Shown here in pieces: positions 13,594 to 28,287 of a DNA stretch of 64,000 nucleotides. Source of the DNA: Cacajao melanocephalus (lineage: Eukaryota; Chordata; Mammalia; Primates; Pitheciidae); contig CAUYLG010052166.1 in the NCBI GenBank assembly GCA_963573385.1, positions 1 through 64,000 on the forward strand, written 5' to 3'. Numbering within the stretch: the first letter of the stretch is position 1; every line of letters begins with the position of its first letter. Made by a program: the position numbers and the translations under genes. The notes under the pieces are model-generated. The model saw nothing but the letters and a program-made list of their open reading frames with translations. It had not been told where the DNA came from and searched no databases.

Positions 13594-14225
13594 TTATCTA
13601 CCAGCAAACTGGGTAATCTAGAAGAAATAGGTAAATTCCTAGAAACATACATTATACCAGAACTAATTCATGAAGAAATAAAAAACCCAAACAGACCTAT
13701 GACTAGTAAGGAGATCGAATCAGCAACCAAAAAACCTTCCAACAAAGAAAAGCCCAGGAACAGAGGGCTTCACAGGTGAATTCTACAAAACATTTTAAGA
13801 AGAATTAAGATTTTTAAAAAATTTGATAAACTAAGATAGAAGGAAACTACGTCAACATACTAACAAGCTATATGTATGAAATGCTTACAGCTTATATTAC
13901 ACTCAACAGTAAACAACTGAAAGCTGTTCCTCTAAGATCAGGAACAAGGCAAGGATAACTCACTCTTGCAGCTTCTATTTAACATAGCAGTGGAAGTCCT
14001 AGGTAGAGCAGTTACACAAGAAAAAGAAATAAAATACATCCAAACTGAAAAGAAAGAAGTAAGTTATCTTTGTTCACAGATGACATGATACTGCATGTAG
14101 AAAACCCTAAAGACACCATAAAAACTGAAAACTAATGAACAAATTCAGCAAAATTGCAGCACACAAAATTAATACAAATATCGGGTGCATTTCTATATAC
14201 TAGCAGTAAATACTCTGACAAGTAA

Positions 14226-14546
<321 letters not shown>

Positions 14547-15514
14547 AACAATCCAATTTTCAATAGCACTAAAAAGAATAAAATGTGTAGAAATAATCAA
14601 GGAGGTGAAAGACTCATACACTAAAAACCACAAAATACTGCTAAAAAAATAATATTCAAACAAATGTAAAGACATTCTATGTTTATGGATTAGAATACTG
14701 AATATTGTTAAGAGGTTAATACTACCCAAAGAGATCTATCCACACAGATTCAACACAATCAATATCTATCAAAATATCAATGGCGTTTTGCAGACATAGA
14801 AACATGTATCTGTAAATTCATGTGGACTCTCAAGGGATAACAAATAGCCAAAACAGTTTTGAAAAAAAATAGGATTGAAGGACTCACACTTCTGATTTCA
14901 AAACATATTATAAAGCCATAATAATTAAAACTGTGGTAGGTAGCATTAGCATAACGACAAACAGGCCAATGGAATAAGATAGAGAGCCCAGGAATAAATT
15001 ATTGTTATGTGGTCAAATTGTCATTAGCAGGGGTGCCAAGACCACTGAATGAAGAAACAGTCTCTTCAACAAATGGTGTTGGGAAAACTGGGTATCTACA
15101 TGCAAAAGCCATGCAGTGGAATCCTTACATGATACACAAAAATTATGCTTACCTTACACAATATACAAAACTAAACTCAAAATGGATTAAAGACCAAACT
15201 GTAAGACCTAAAACTATCAAACTTCTAGAAGAAAACATAGAGGAAAGGCTTAACGACAAGGGATTTGGCAACAATTTCTTAGATACAACGCCAAAAACAT
15301 AGGCAATGAAATAAAAGACAAAATGTGAGTACATCAGACTTTAAAACTTTTGTGCATGAAAGTATATAGCCAAGAGAGTGAAAAGGCAGCCTACGAAATG
15401 AAAGAAAATATTTGTAAATCATCTATCTGATAAGGGGTTAATATCCAGCATATATAAAGAGCTCAGACAACTCACAACAACAAAAATAACCCACTTTTTA
15501 AAAAATGGGTAAAC

Positions 15515-15848
<334 letters not shown>

Positions 15849-16002
15849 TTAATCATTAGGGAAGTACAAATCAAAACCACAATGAGACATCACTTCACAC
15901 CCATTAGGATGGTTACTATAAAAAAAATATTGAAGTGTTGGTGAGGATTTGGAGAAACTGGATCCCCTGATGGGAAAGCAAAATGGTGCAACAGTATAGA
16001 GA

Positions 16003-16072
16003 TTCCTTAAAAAATTTAAAATAGAAATATTATATGATTCCTTTAAAAAATTAAAATAGAAATATTATATGA
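16003..16072. repeat. Tandem 35-bp duplication inside L1
   Basis: The phrase 'gattcctt...tagaaatattatat' occurs twice head-to-tail (16003-16037 and 16038-16072) with one or two small differences. Absent from the usual L1 layout. Confidence 0.85.
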
Positions 16073-16313
16073 TGCAGCAATCTCACTTGGTATAAATCCA
16101 GAAGAATTCAAGGCAAAATCTCAAAGACATATTTGCATACTCATGTTCATTGTAGTATTATTCACATTATAGCCAAGAGGTGGGAGCAATCTAATGTCCA
16201 ACAAATAAGTGAATTTTTTAAAAGCGGTATATATACATACATTGAGATATTATTCAGCCTTAAAAAAGAAGAAAATCCTGCCACATGGTACAACGTAAGT
16301 CAAACTTGAAGAC

Positions 16314-16430
16314 ATTAAGCTAAATGAATGGGGTTCCGTTAGTGTCTTTATGGGATTCATTTAGTGTCTTTATTCATTAAGCTAAATGAATGGGGTTCAT
16401 TTAGTTCATTTAGTGTCTTTAGCTTAATGT
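16314..16430. repeat. Local duplication plus inverted repeat in L1 3' region
   Basis: 'cattaagctaaatgaatggg' is repeated about 60 bases apart (16314 and 16375), each followed by a 'tttagtgtcttta'-like phrase. 'cattaagctaaa' is matched at the right end by its complement 'tttagcttaatg'. Confidence 0.8.
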
Positions 16431-16575
16431 GATTGCCAGGGGTTCAGGGTGAAAAACTGGGAGTTAGTGTTTAATGGGTAAGAGGTTCAGTTTTGCAAGA
16501 TAAAAGATATCTGGAGATTTGTTCCACAGCAGTATGAATATAATTAATGCTACAGAACTGTTAAAAAAGAGTCTA

Positions 16576-16882
16576 TCTTTCAGAATTAGATACTAGAAAA
16601 TGTATGAGTAAAATATGATGTCTGATATTTGCTTTCAAATAATCTTAAGATTGGTTGGGGAAGTTGGTAGAGTCATACATAAAATAAAATTGGTATTAGT
16701 TGACAATCCTTAAAACTGACTGGGTTTATTATACTCTCTCTCTCTACTTTTGTGTATGTTTGACATTTTCCATCATAAAGAAGTTTTTAAAAAGCCAAGA
16801 TTATCAAAATGAAAAATAATCAATAGAAGTGCTGGATAACAAAGTCAAGAAAATATCACAGAATGTACAATTTAAAAGATTT
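16576..16882. other. AT-rich tail region, possibly L1 3' UTR remnant
   Basis: Ends with 'ttccatcataaagaagttt', a style common at old LINE 3' ends. Not assigned further. Confidence 0.4.
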
Positions 16883-17132
<250 letters not shown>

Positions 17133-17363
17133 TTAAGAGAAGGTATGAAAGACAGATAAGAGACACCCAAGAGCTTCAGAAGGTCATGCAATCAATAGCA
17201 GTCCCAGAAAGAAAAGAGACAAATGGTGGGCAGGACTAAAATAATGAGCGATTATTTTTGTACATCAGATACATGTTATTGCCCTGACTACTGGGAGGAA
17301 TATAAATGTGCACAGTTGTTTTGAAGCATCAATTTGATAGTGTTTCTTAAAATTAAAAATTTA

Positions 17364-17553
17364 CATGGTGAAACCCTGTCTCTACCAAAAATACAAAATT
17401 AGCCGGACATGGCAGCGCATGCTTGTAGTCTCAGCTACTCCAGAGGCTGCAAGCACGCGCTGCCATGCCCTGCTAATTTGGTATTTTTAGTAGAGACAGG
17501 GTTTCACCATGTTGATTAGGCTGGTTTTGAACTCCTGACCTCAGATGATCCAT
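17364..17553. mobile_element. Two Alu fragments head-to-head (palindrome)
   Basis: A sense Alu segment (17364-17450) joins directly to an antisense segment (17451-17553) covering the same part of the element. Arms 17364-17424 and 17451-17511 are complementary at about 56 of 61 positions with a 26-base spacer. Neither fragment has a tail. Confidence 0.9.
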
Positions 17554-17732
17554 GGGGTGAGTTCTTTTTAAGTTAATGAAGAAAGATATGCACAATATGT
17601 AAGGCAAAAATAAGTAAATAGCAGTTTACGGAGCAAAATGTATAGAAGAATTTGGTTCTCTAAGAGTTTAATTTTCTATGAAAGTGAAATACGCTATTAT
17701 TCCTAGGATGAAGGAAGGAAGGGTTGATTTTG

Positions 17733-18029
17733 CTTTTTTTTTTTTTTTTTGAGACTAAGGTTAGCTCTATCAGGCAGGCTGGAGTGCAGTGGCACAATCT
17801 CAGCTCACTGCAACCTCTGCTGGGTTCAAGCAATTTTCCTGCCTCAGCCTCCGAAGTAGCTGGGATTACAGGCGCCCACCTCCATGACTGGCTAATTTTT
17901 TCTATTTTTGGTAGAGATGAAGTTTCACCATGTTGGCCAGGCTGTTCTTGAACTCCTAACCTCAGGTGACCTGTCCACTTTGGCCTCCCAAATTGCTGAG
18001 ATTACAGGTGTGAGCCACCGCGCTTGGCC
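17733..18029 (-). mobile_element. Alu, antisense
   Basis: 18-T tail, then a reversed dimeric Alu with a small deletion ('gcaacctctgctgggttc'), ending 'gccaccgcgcttggcc'. Confidence 0.95.
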
Positions 18030-18219
18030 GCAGCTCCTTTTACTTTCAAAAGATAAAATTTCATTTGAATCTACTGAAGCATAATGAAAGCAAAAAAAGG
18101 AAAACACTTCTGCTTTGCCGGTTTCTCCACTTACACCCGCTCAGTCATTTTTTTGGTGGAGGAGGATGCAGTTAAAAAGGACATGTCCCCGGGAATTCAA
18201 ATACACTTCTCAAAGTGTA

Positions 18220-18551
18220 CTGCTGGCTCTCCGCATCCATGGGTTCTGAATCTGTAGATTTAATCAACTGTAGATCAAAAATATTCAGGAAAAAACTGTC
18301 TCTACTGCACATGTATAGACATTCTTTTTCTTGTCATTATTCCCTAATTATAGCATAACAACTACTTACATACCATTTGCATTGTATTAAGTATTATAAG
18401 TAATCCAGAAATGACAAAGTATACAGGAGGATGTCCATAGATTATATACAAATACTATGCCAGTTTATATCAGGAACTTGAGTTTCCTCAATTTTGGTAT
18501 CCAATTAGGGTACTGAACTGATCCCCCCCCCCAGATATCAAGAAAATACTG
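18220..18551 (+). mobile_element. MER2-like Tigger element
   Basis: Near-complete non-autonomous copy: 'ggctctccgcatccatgggt' at the left, 'cttgtcattattccctaa' and 'tgtattaagtattataagta' inside, and 'gatatcaagaaaatactgta' at the right. TA dinucleotides flank both ends. A run of 10 C's lies near 18524-18533. Confidence 0.8.
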
Positions 18552-18689
18552 TAATTCAATCCAGTATCATGGGCCAGCCAGAGCACATCCTGTGCCAGTG
18601 AGAGAAATCTATGCCCTTAGCAAAGTAGTCTTGGTTTGTTTGGAAAGTATCTCCCAGAGAGACAGTGAACACCCATGTATGCATTTGAG

Positions 18690-18840
18690 ATAGATACTAT
18701 TAGTATCCTCATTTGGCACATAACTGAGGCTCAAAGTCAAGCAACTTGATCGAGTCCCCATAACCAAGTAGCTAATTTTGGAGCCATCTGTCTGACTGCA
18801 TGGCTAGAGATTCTACTTCTATACTCTTGCCTCTTCATTT
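18690..18840 (-). mobile_element. MIR SINE remnant
   Basis: 'tactattagtatcctcattt', 'aactgaggctcaaagtcaag', 'caacttgatcgagtcccca' follow antisense MIR order. Confidence 0.65.
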
Positions 18841-18900
18841 TACATCCACAGAGCATACACACAGGCACTCTATGGATGTCACGTGAATGAATCTAATCCA

Positions 18901-19201
18901 GTCTGGGCATAGTTGCTCTCGCCTATAACCCTAGCACTTTGGGAGGCCAAAGAGGGTGGATCGCCTGATTATGGGAGTTCGAGACCAGCCTGGCAAAGTG
19001 GCGAGACCCCATCTCCACAAAAAAAAATTAGCCAGGCCGGGCGTCATGGTGCAAGCCTGTAGTCCCAGCTACTTGAGAGGTTGAGGCAGGGGGATCAGTT
19101 AGCCAGGGAGTTCGAGGCTGCAGTGAGCCATGATCGCACCACTGCACTCCAACTTGGGCAACAGAGTAAGACTACCTCAATTTAAAAAAAAAAAAAAAAA
19201 A
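18901..19201 (+). mobile_element. Alu, sense, diverged
   Basis: Starts 'gtctgggcatagttgctctc', keeps 'gagaccagcctggcaaagtg' and ends with an 18-A tail. The divergence suggests an older subfamily. Confidence 0.9.
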
Positions 19202-20071
<870 letters not shown>

Positions 20072-20140
20072 AAAGTTCATAGGTATTTCTATCCGGGGGC
20101 CACATATTAATAGGTACTCAATTTTTAAAATGGTCTTATT

Positions 20141-20411
20141 GCTGGGCTTGGTGGCTCACAAAAGTAATTCCACCACTTTGGGAGGCTGAGGCGCGATCAG
20201 ATCAAGATCATCCTGGCTAACATGGTGAAACCCCGTCTCTACATCTCTACTAAAAATAAAAAATTAGCTGGGCATGATGGAACATGCCTGTGGTCCCCAC
20301 TACTTGGGAGACTGAGGCAGGAGAATCGCTTGAAACCAGGAAGCAGAGGTTGCAGTGAGCCAAGATCACAGCCACTGGCATGGGTGACAGACTCCATCTC
20401 AAAAAAAAAAT
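20141..20411 (+). mobile_element. Alu, sense, with internal deletions
   Basis: 'gctgggcttggtggctcaca' start, a duplicated 'ctctacatctctac' step in the linker, a shortened right monomer end and a short A-tail. Confidence 0.92.
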
Positions 20412-20971
20412 AAATCTTCACTGCTACTCAAACAACTCCCAAAGACAAATTGTTTGGGTTAAGTTTAGCAACGTGGCATAGTTCATTCCAGACTCAGTTC
20501 CATTCAAATCCTTGATGGATTTGTCTTGAGATCTAAGTAGACTCAAAAGGAATTGGATGTTTAACAGCAGTAGGGGAGGGGTTAAGGGGTGATTCCAACG
20601 TTCAAACTGTGCAATGTCAGTGGACAACGGATTGAGATACAGAACACAGGAGAGACCGTCTGGGAGAGAAGATTTCATTTTAGACACGTTAGCTTTTCAG
20701 CTATGAGTTGCAGGTGTCTATAGTATGCAGTTGGTTGTATACAGAAATCTCAATTTAAGGTCAACTTGAAAAGATAGCAGAGTTCAGAGTGAAAGCCTAG
20801 GCCCAAATCCAAAGCCTTATCACCCAACTTTGATCCTGTTAAAAAAAATAAAAAATTTTCTGAAGTCAACCTTATAATTTGTAGATGCTTTATATTTCCA
20901 AATAAATCTACAGAAACTTTCCCCAGTAAATTAAGCAAATGCGTAAGGATATCTGTCTGATTATAAATTCT
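20412..20971. other. Intergenic, nothing recognised
   Basis: Two overlapping minus-strand frames of 80-87 codons (20424-20687, 20750-20992) have no recognised domain, Kozak context or splice framing. Confidence 0.45.
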
Positions 20972-21250
20972 AGTCTGGGTGCAGTGGCTCACTCCTGTAA
21001 TACCAGTACTTTGGGAGGCAACTACAGGCTGATGGCTTGAGTCTAGTTCTAGACCAGCCTGGGCATGGCAAAACCCCCATCTCTACAAAAAACAATTAGC
21101 TGGGCATAGTAGCCACGTACCTGTTAAGTCCCAGCTACTGAGTAGTTTAAAGTAGGAGAATCGCATGAGCCCAGGAGGTCAAGGCTACAGTGATCATACC
21201 ACTGATCCAGTTATCACAGCCTGGACCAGTGAGATCCTGTCTCTGAAACA
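20972..21250 (+). mobile_element. Old Alu (AluJ-like), sense
   Basis: 'gtctgggtgcagtggctcac' start. Many substitutions, no A-tail remains ('gtctctgaaacag'). Confidence 0.85.
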
Positions 21251-21294
21251 GTGAAAATATAAGTATTTTAATAAAATATGAATGTGAAAATGTA

Positions 21295-21532
21295 CCAGGC
21301 ATGGTGGCTCACGCCTGTAATCCCAGCACTTTGGGAGGCCAAAGCAGACAGATCACCTTATCGTAAGTTCAAGACCAGCCTGACCAACAGGGTAAAACCC
21401 TGTTGCCAACTACTCAGGAGGCTGAGGCACTAGAATTGCTAGAACCTGGGAGACAGAGGTTGCAGTGAGCCAAGATTGTGCCATTGCACTCCAGCCTGGG
21501 CTACAGAGTGGCTCTCAAAAAAAAAAAAAAAA
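21295..21532 (+). mobile_element. Alu, sense, with a 50-base internal deletion
   Basis: Text jumps from 'gggtaaaaccctgttgcc' to 'aactactcaggaggctga', losing the linker and the start of the right monomer. 16-A tail. Confidence 0.93.
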
Positions 21533-22009
21533 GTGAAAGTATATATATGCATATATAAAAAATATACTTACATTTAAAATAAAAAACCGTGAAAAGTATT
21601 ATAAAACTGTGTTTTAGTTCCCAAAACCCTAAAACTTAGTTTTACTCCTGCCTCTGCCAATTATTCCTTTTTTTTTCAGCCTTATATTCCTCAAAAACAT
21701 TAAGTAAATTTCAAAGTATGAGTTACTAGTTTTTAGCACTTGCTCTCTAGTACACTAGGTTTTCAATCATGGCTCTGTATTACAAACGCGACATGCCAAT
21801 CAGAATTTCTAGGGTATGTCAAAGTTCTAAACTGCCAGTGTCCAATAAAACCGGTCAGGTCTCACATATTTAGTTAACTAAGTTTTCAAATGATTCAAAC
21901 TACCAACAGGATAGATCACTGTAAGGTAAGCCATATATTCCACCTGAATCAGTCTCATAGCAGTTTTGTATCCCTAAAATCGGCCAGTATTCTGAATAAA
22001 AGCCAACAA
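21533..22009. other. AT-rich segment downstream of RPS20
   Basis: Contains a TATATATGCATATA stretch and short A/T runs, with no further gene signal. It lies 3' of RPS20 on the minus strand. Confidence 0.5.
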
Positions 22010-22044
22010 AAGTTAACAACTAGTAATTTATTAAAACAGCTGAC
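22010..22044 (-). terminator. RPS20: RPS20 3' UTR and poly(A) signal
   Basis: On the minus strand AATAAA lies at 22027-22032, only 12 bases past the stop codon. It is followed by a T/GT-rich stretch ('TAGTTGTTAACTTTTGTT'), as expected of a downstream element. The 3' UTR is therefore only about 30-35 nucleotides, typical of ribosomal-protein mRNAs. The exact cleavage base near 22010 is inferred. Confidence 0.85.
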
Positions 22045-23427
<1,383 letters not shown>

Positions 23428-23430
<3 letters not shown>

Positions 23431-23458
23431 CGTGGGAGCTGAGCAACGCTTATATGGT
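23428..23458 (-). promoter_or_regulatory. RPS20: RPS20 core promoter: TATA-like box and TOP start
   Basis: Minus-strand ATATAAG (23455-23449) lies about 25 bases before a CCTTCCTCTTT tract (23430-23420). A 5' terminal oligopyrimidine start is what ribosomal-protein mRNAs use for mTOR/LARP1-linked translation control. The exact start base is inferred. Confidence 0.75.
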
Positions 23459-23550
23459 ACGCTTGCATCCGGGTTCCACACGCCCCGGAACAGGAAAAGC
23501 CCCGAGCCCTAGAGTCGGTCGCACGAGGCCGGGCTGGAGCGCTCGTAGAG

Positions 23551-23561
23551 TTGGCGGGAAA
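23551..23561. promoter_or_regulatory. E2F-type motif upstream of RPS20
   Basis: 'ttggcgggaaa' is a full match to the E2F consensus TTTSSCGC-like core (reverse TTTCCCGCCAA). It lies about 125 bases upstream of the inferred start. Confidence 0.5.
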
Positions 23562-23574
23562 GACACAGTTGCGG

Positions 23575-23588
23575 GCGCCCCCTGTCGG
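23575..23588 (-). promoter_or_regulatory. CTCF-like core motif
   Basis: The minus strand reads CCGACAGGGGGCGC, close to the CTCF core CCACNAGGGGGCGC. Binding is not shown by sequence alone. Confidence 0.5.
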
Positions 23589-23633
23589 CACGGAGGAGCC
23601 GGAGTCCCAAAGCGGGGGAGAGGGGGGTGGTCC

Positions 23634-23653
23634 CCGCATGCGCGGAGATGGCC
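23634..23653. promoter_or_regulatory. NRF1-like and YY1-like motifs
   Basis: 'gcatgcgcgg' resembles an NRF1 half-palindrome and is followed by 'gagatggcc', similar to a YY1 core. Both are frequent in CpG-island housekeeping promoters. Confidence 0.4.
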
Positions 23654-23720
23654 ACCTGGCCGAGAGAACGGGCGGGACGGAAACCTGAGAAGCTCCTCTG
23701 TCTGGTGCACCTCTTCCGCG

Positions 23721-24258
23721 TAAAGTGCACCCGAACTCTCCTTTTTACATTGCAGATTTCTCTTTCTACACAAATCGAACGAGTGGTAACTCGTTGTTCT
23801 CTGAGGATGTGGTAACTTCTCTGAGTTTAACTGACATGAGCTTGGGCAGAAATGCTTCTCGTAAGCTGGACACGTTACGTTAGAATTACTACGCAGTTAT
23901 TTTTCATAGCCTGAAACGTCCTTTTGTGATACTTCAGCCCCTGGCTTCCCAGTCCAGCAGAAACATCTACATCTATTTCTGAAAAGGACTTGAATATGGC
24001 TTCTCGTCCCACTTGGAAAGTGAGGCGAAAATGCCAGGCTGCTCAGCTATGCTGGGTGCGCGCGTGTTGTCGGCCTGGAACCCGGCTAGCCACCCAGTCC
24101 TGAAACCTCATCTCCTTTCTGTGGGAGAAAGTCACTGGACAAGATCCCCCAGGTCTTAATACTGAGCATGTGTTCATGATCAAATGAGCCACCAAGTACA
24201 GTGGAAAACTCGAAAGGTCAACTGAGCTGCACAGCGGGAGAGAGCACAGGAAGAGCTC
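23721..24258. other. Upstream flank of RPS20, nothing further recognised
   Basis: No exon of a divergent gene was recognised. GC content falls back to average from about 23740. Confidence 0.5.
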
Positions 24259-24800
24259 TTTTTTTTTTTTTTTTTCCAGTGTAGACAGTCTTTATTGGCA
24301 GGTGTTAGGAGTGCAAAATAGCAACAAATCCAGGGAAACGTGCAAGGCGGTTACAGGGCTCCCCTCCCCCATGTGAGAGCCCTGTAACCGAGCCAGTGGG
24401 GCAGGAATTTGATTTGACTGTGGCAAATTTAGGCTCAGCACCCTCCAAAGAACAAGCTCCCAGGCAGGAGGGCTCCTTGCAACACAAGGGAGAAAGGAGT
24501 GGCACCCTGGAAGGGGCCTGGGCTGCTTGGCTCCTGTGCACTGCCCACCTCAACCCCTCAAGAGGAAGGCTTCACAGCTTAGGGTATGTATTTCAGAGAA
24601 CCAGGCTAAACCCAAGCCTCCCCAAACCCAGGTAGCTGCCTCACGCCTCAGTTTCCCTCCCACTAGTGATTACCCAAGTTGGACCATGACCTAGAAGCCG
24701 GGGCTAAATAAATGGAAATCATTGAGACGAAATTTGATACAGGGCAGAAGGAAGAGTGAAATAGTCTCATATTACTTTCCACCTGAAGCTCTGAGACGAA
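24259..24800 (-). pseudogene. Retrocopy-like 3' UTR of an unidentified mRNA
   Basis: Read on the minus strand, the sequence ends CCAATAAAGACTGTCTACAC and then, 15 bases after AATAAA (24296-24291), runs straight into 17 A's (24275-24259). That is the mark of a reverse-transcribed, polyadenylated mRNA. The inserted text is GC-richer than the flanks and has no protein frame I recognise (82 codons at most), so it is probably UTR. The 5' limit is uncertain, perhaps near 24745, where 'aggaagag' repeats the phrase just left of the T run. It could also be the genuine 3' end of an unknown minus-strand gene beside a genomic A-tract, but I find that less likely. Confidence 0.55.
24349..24389. repeat. 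13-bp perfect stem in the retrocopy-like insert
   Basis: 'ggttacagggctc' (24349-24361) and 'gagccctgtaacc' (24377-24389) are exact complements around a 15-base C-rich spacer, a plausible stem-loop of the source 3' UTR. Confidence 0.85.
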
Positions 24801-24861
24801 AGGGTTATTTGTTTAAACACTGAAGTGGTGAGGGACAGAGCTCTGACCCCCTCCAATCAGG

Positions 24862-25159
24862 AATTTTTTTTTTTTTTCTTCTTTGAGACGGAGTTTCGCT
24901 CTTGTTGTTCAGGCTGGAGTGCAAGTAATTTCGGCTCATCACAACCTTTGCCTCCTGGGTTCAAGCGATTCTCCTGCCTCAGCCTCCCGAGTAGCTGGGA
25001 TTACACGTATGAGCAACCACGTCTGGCTAATTTTGTATTTTTGGTAGAGACGGGGTTTCTCCATGTTGGTCAGGCTGGTCTTGAACTCCCGACCTCAAGT
25101 GATCCGCCGCCTCGGCCTCCCGAAGTGCTGGGATTACAGGCGTGAGCCACCGCGCCCGG
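24862..25159 (-). mobile_element. Alu, antisense, low divergence
   Basis: Target duplication 'ccaatcagg' at 24853-24861 and from 25160. The right end retains several CpGs ('gagccaccgcgcccggc'), which suggests a relatively young copy. Confidence 0.96.
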
Positions 25160-25161
25160 CC

Positions 25162-25920
25162 AATCAGGGCGCTTTCTTGAGGCTTTGTCTTCTGTTCCTT
25201 GGTAGGAAATTATGTTTGAGACTTTGATCAAATAATAGCATTGTCTTATTGGGTGATAATTGGAACATAGCTAATAAATGGGTTTCTCTGGCTCACAATA
25301 CATACTGAGTTTTTTTACTGCCTTTTTAACAGTTATTTTAAATGTTCAAATTTGGATGTTTTCCAGTTCAGTTATTTTTAAATGTAATCCATTGTCCGTA
25401 AATTCTCTATTAATAGAATTTTCAGCAGAAAATCTGAAAACCTGCGTTCTTGTTGTGCTAGCTGTAACCTAACTGAGACTTCATAACCTAGAGTTTTAAC
25501 TTATTGGTATGGTTATCTGCAACAAATAGACAAAAGCGCAATTGCCCTGCTCCCTGGAGGCGATCGGCCACCACTAGAGTACTGCTTGTGCATCTTCTAA
25601 GTGAACATGTACAGCGGCATTCATGTTTTACTAATGCTCAAAGACGACTGGAAATCCAATGAAGGAATTTCATTGAGAATTACAATTGTAATTTTTATAC
25701 AAGTGATTTTTTTTTTCAATAAAAAATCTGGTACATCTTTTTCTTAGGCTTACCTTATCCTTTAAGTATTTGAGGAACTGGTGAACAAGTTAACTACCTT
25801 GATCATAAATGAGGGAATTTCATTATAGAGAGAAGCAAAATATGGTCCAGCAGGTATGTGAAAATGGCTGATGTGATTGGAACTAAGGAAACAAATGGTT
25901 AAGATAATATTAGACAAAAG
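25162..25920. other. Intergenic, nothing recognised
   Basis: A pocket 'ggcgatcggccaccactaga' stands out for CpG but shows no gene structure. The remainder is AT-rich. Confidence 0.45.
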
Positions 25921-26129
25921 TAATGGAAAATATTATTTTTTTTGGAAAACAGTATGGTGGGTCCTCAAAAAATTAAAAACGGAACTTCCATATCAACCAG
26001 CTTTCACACTTCTGGGTATATACCCAAAGGAAATGAAATTGGTGTCTTGAAGAGATACCTGCACTCCCATGTTTATTGCAGCATTATTCACAATTGCTAA
26101 GGTCAGGAAATGACCTAGGTGTCCAGTAA

Positions 26130-26844
<715 letters not shown>

Positions 26845-26884
26845 AATGGATCAATATTATTCAGCCTTAAAAAAGAAGGAAATC

Positions 26885-27337
<453 letters not shown>

Positions 27338-27551
27338 AATATGCTGTGTGAGTTCACTTATATGTGGAATCTAAAAAAAAGTCAAACTTGTAGAAGCAGG
27401 CAGTAGACTACTAGAGTCAGGAGGTGGAATCTAGTGGGGGTTAGGGAATTTTAAAGTTTATTAGTTTTAGTTTCAAACAGTTTGCCCTATTTTTCTCTTG
27501 AAAACCAGCGGCTTCTGTGGCCCTCAATTTCTCTTTATAATGTTATGTTTG

Positions 27552-27946
27552 GGCCAGGTGCCATGGCTCATACCCGTAATCCCAGCATTTGGGGAGGCTG
27601 AGGTGGGTGGATCACCTGAGGACAGGAGTTTGAGACCAGCCTGACCAGTATGGTGAAACTCCGTCTCTACTAAAATGCAAAAATTAGCCTGGTGTGGTAG
27701 CGGATGCCTGTAATCTCAGCTACTGGGAGCAGTGAGGGGACTGAGTCAAGCAATTCTCCTGCCTCAGCCTCCTGAGTAGCTGGGATTACAGGTGCCTGCC
27801 ACCATGCCTGGCTAATTTTTGTATTTTCAGTAGAGACAGGGTTTTGCTATGTTGGCCAGGCTGGTTTCAGATTCCTGACCTCAAGGTGTCCTCCCGCCTC
27901 AGCCTCCCAAAGTTCTGGGACCGCTCCTGGACTTTTTTTTTTTTTT
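27552..27946. mobile_element. Head-to-head Alu fragments, sense then antisense
   Basis: A sense piece (27552-27729) is followed after about 13 bases by an antisense piece (27743-27931) ending in T15. Arms of roughly 100 bases (about 27625-27728 against 27767-27870) are complementary across a 40-base spacer. Confidence 0.88.
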
Positions 27947-28287
27947 TAAATGGACTCAACAGAAGAGATGACCAAGGGACCGTCACAATTTGGAAAGCCT
28001 GTTATTGACACACCCGCTGTGCTGCTGCTGTGACTCAGGCCCACTGCCTTCAAGGTCGACCTGTGGCCAGTGTGGCTGCCCTGCCATGCTCGAGAGAAAG
28101 TGTAACTGGAGCTCGGGGACTAAAGACGGCTTTCCACCAGGACTGGCCAAATGAAGCCCCTCAAATCGTATATGCACACTCAGGCTTAAAGAAATATAAA
28201 AAATGGGCTCATATTCTACATACAGTTTGGTAACCTTCTTTATTTTCAGAATATTTTATCATGATAAATGTACTTTAGCAGCATGCC
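27947..28287. other. Intergenic, nothing recognised
   Basis: Average GC with short frames only (64-67 codons). No domain, no RNA gene. Confidence 0.45.

Noticed and set aside
23454..23723. Plus-strand 89-codon frame in the CpG island
   Set aside because: GC-rich sequence leaves many frames open; four overlap here on both strands and none has a domain.
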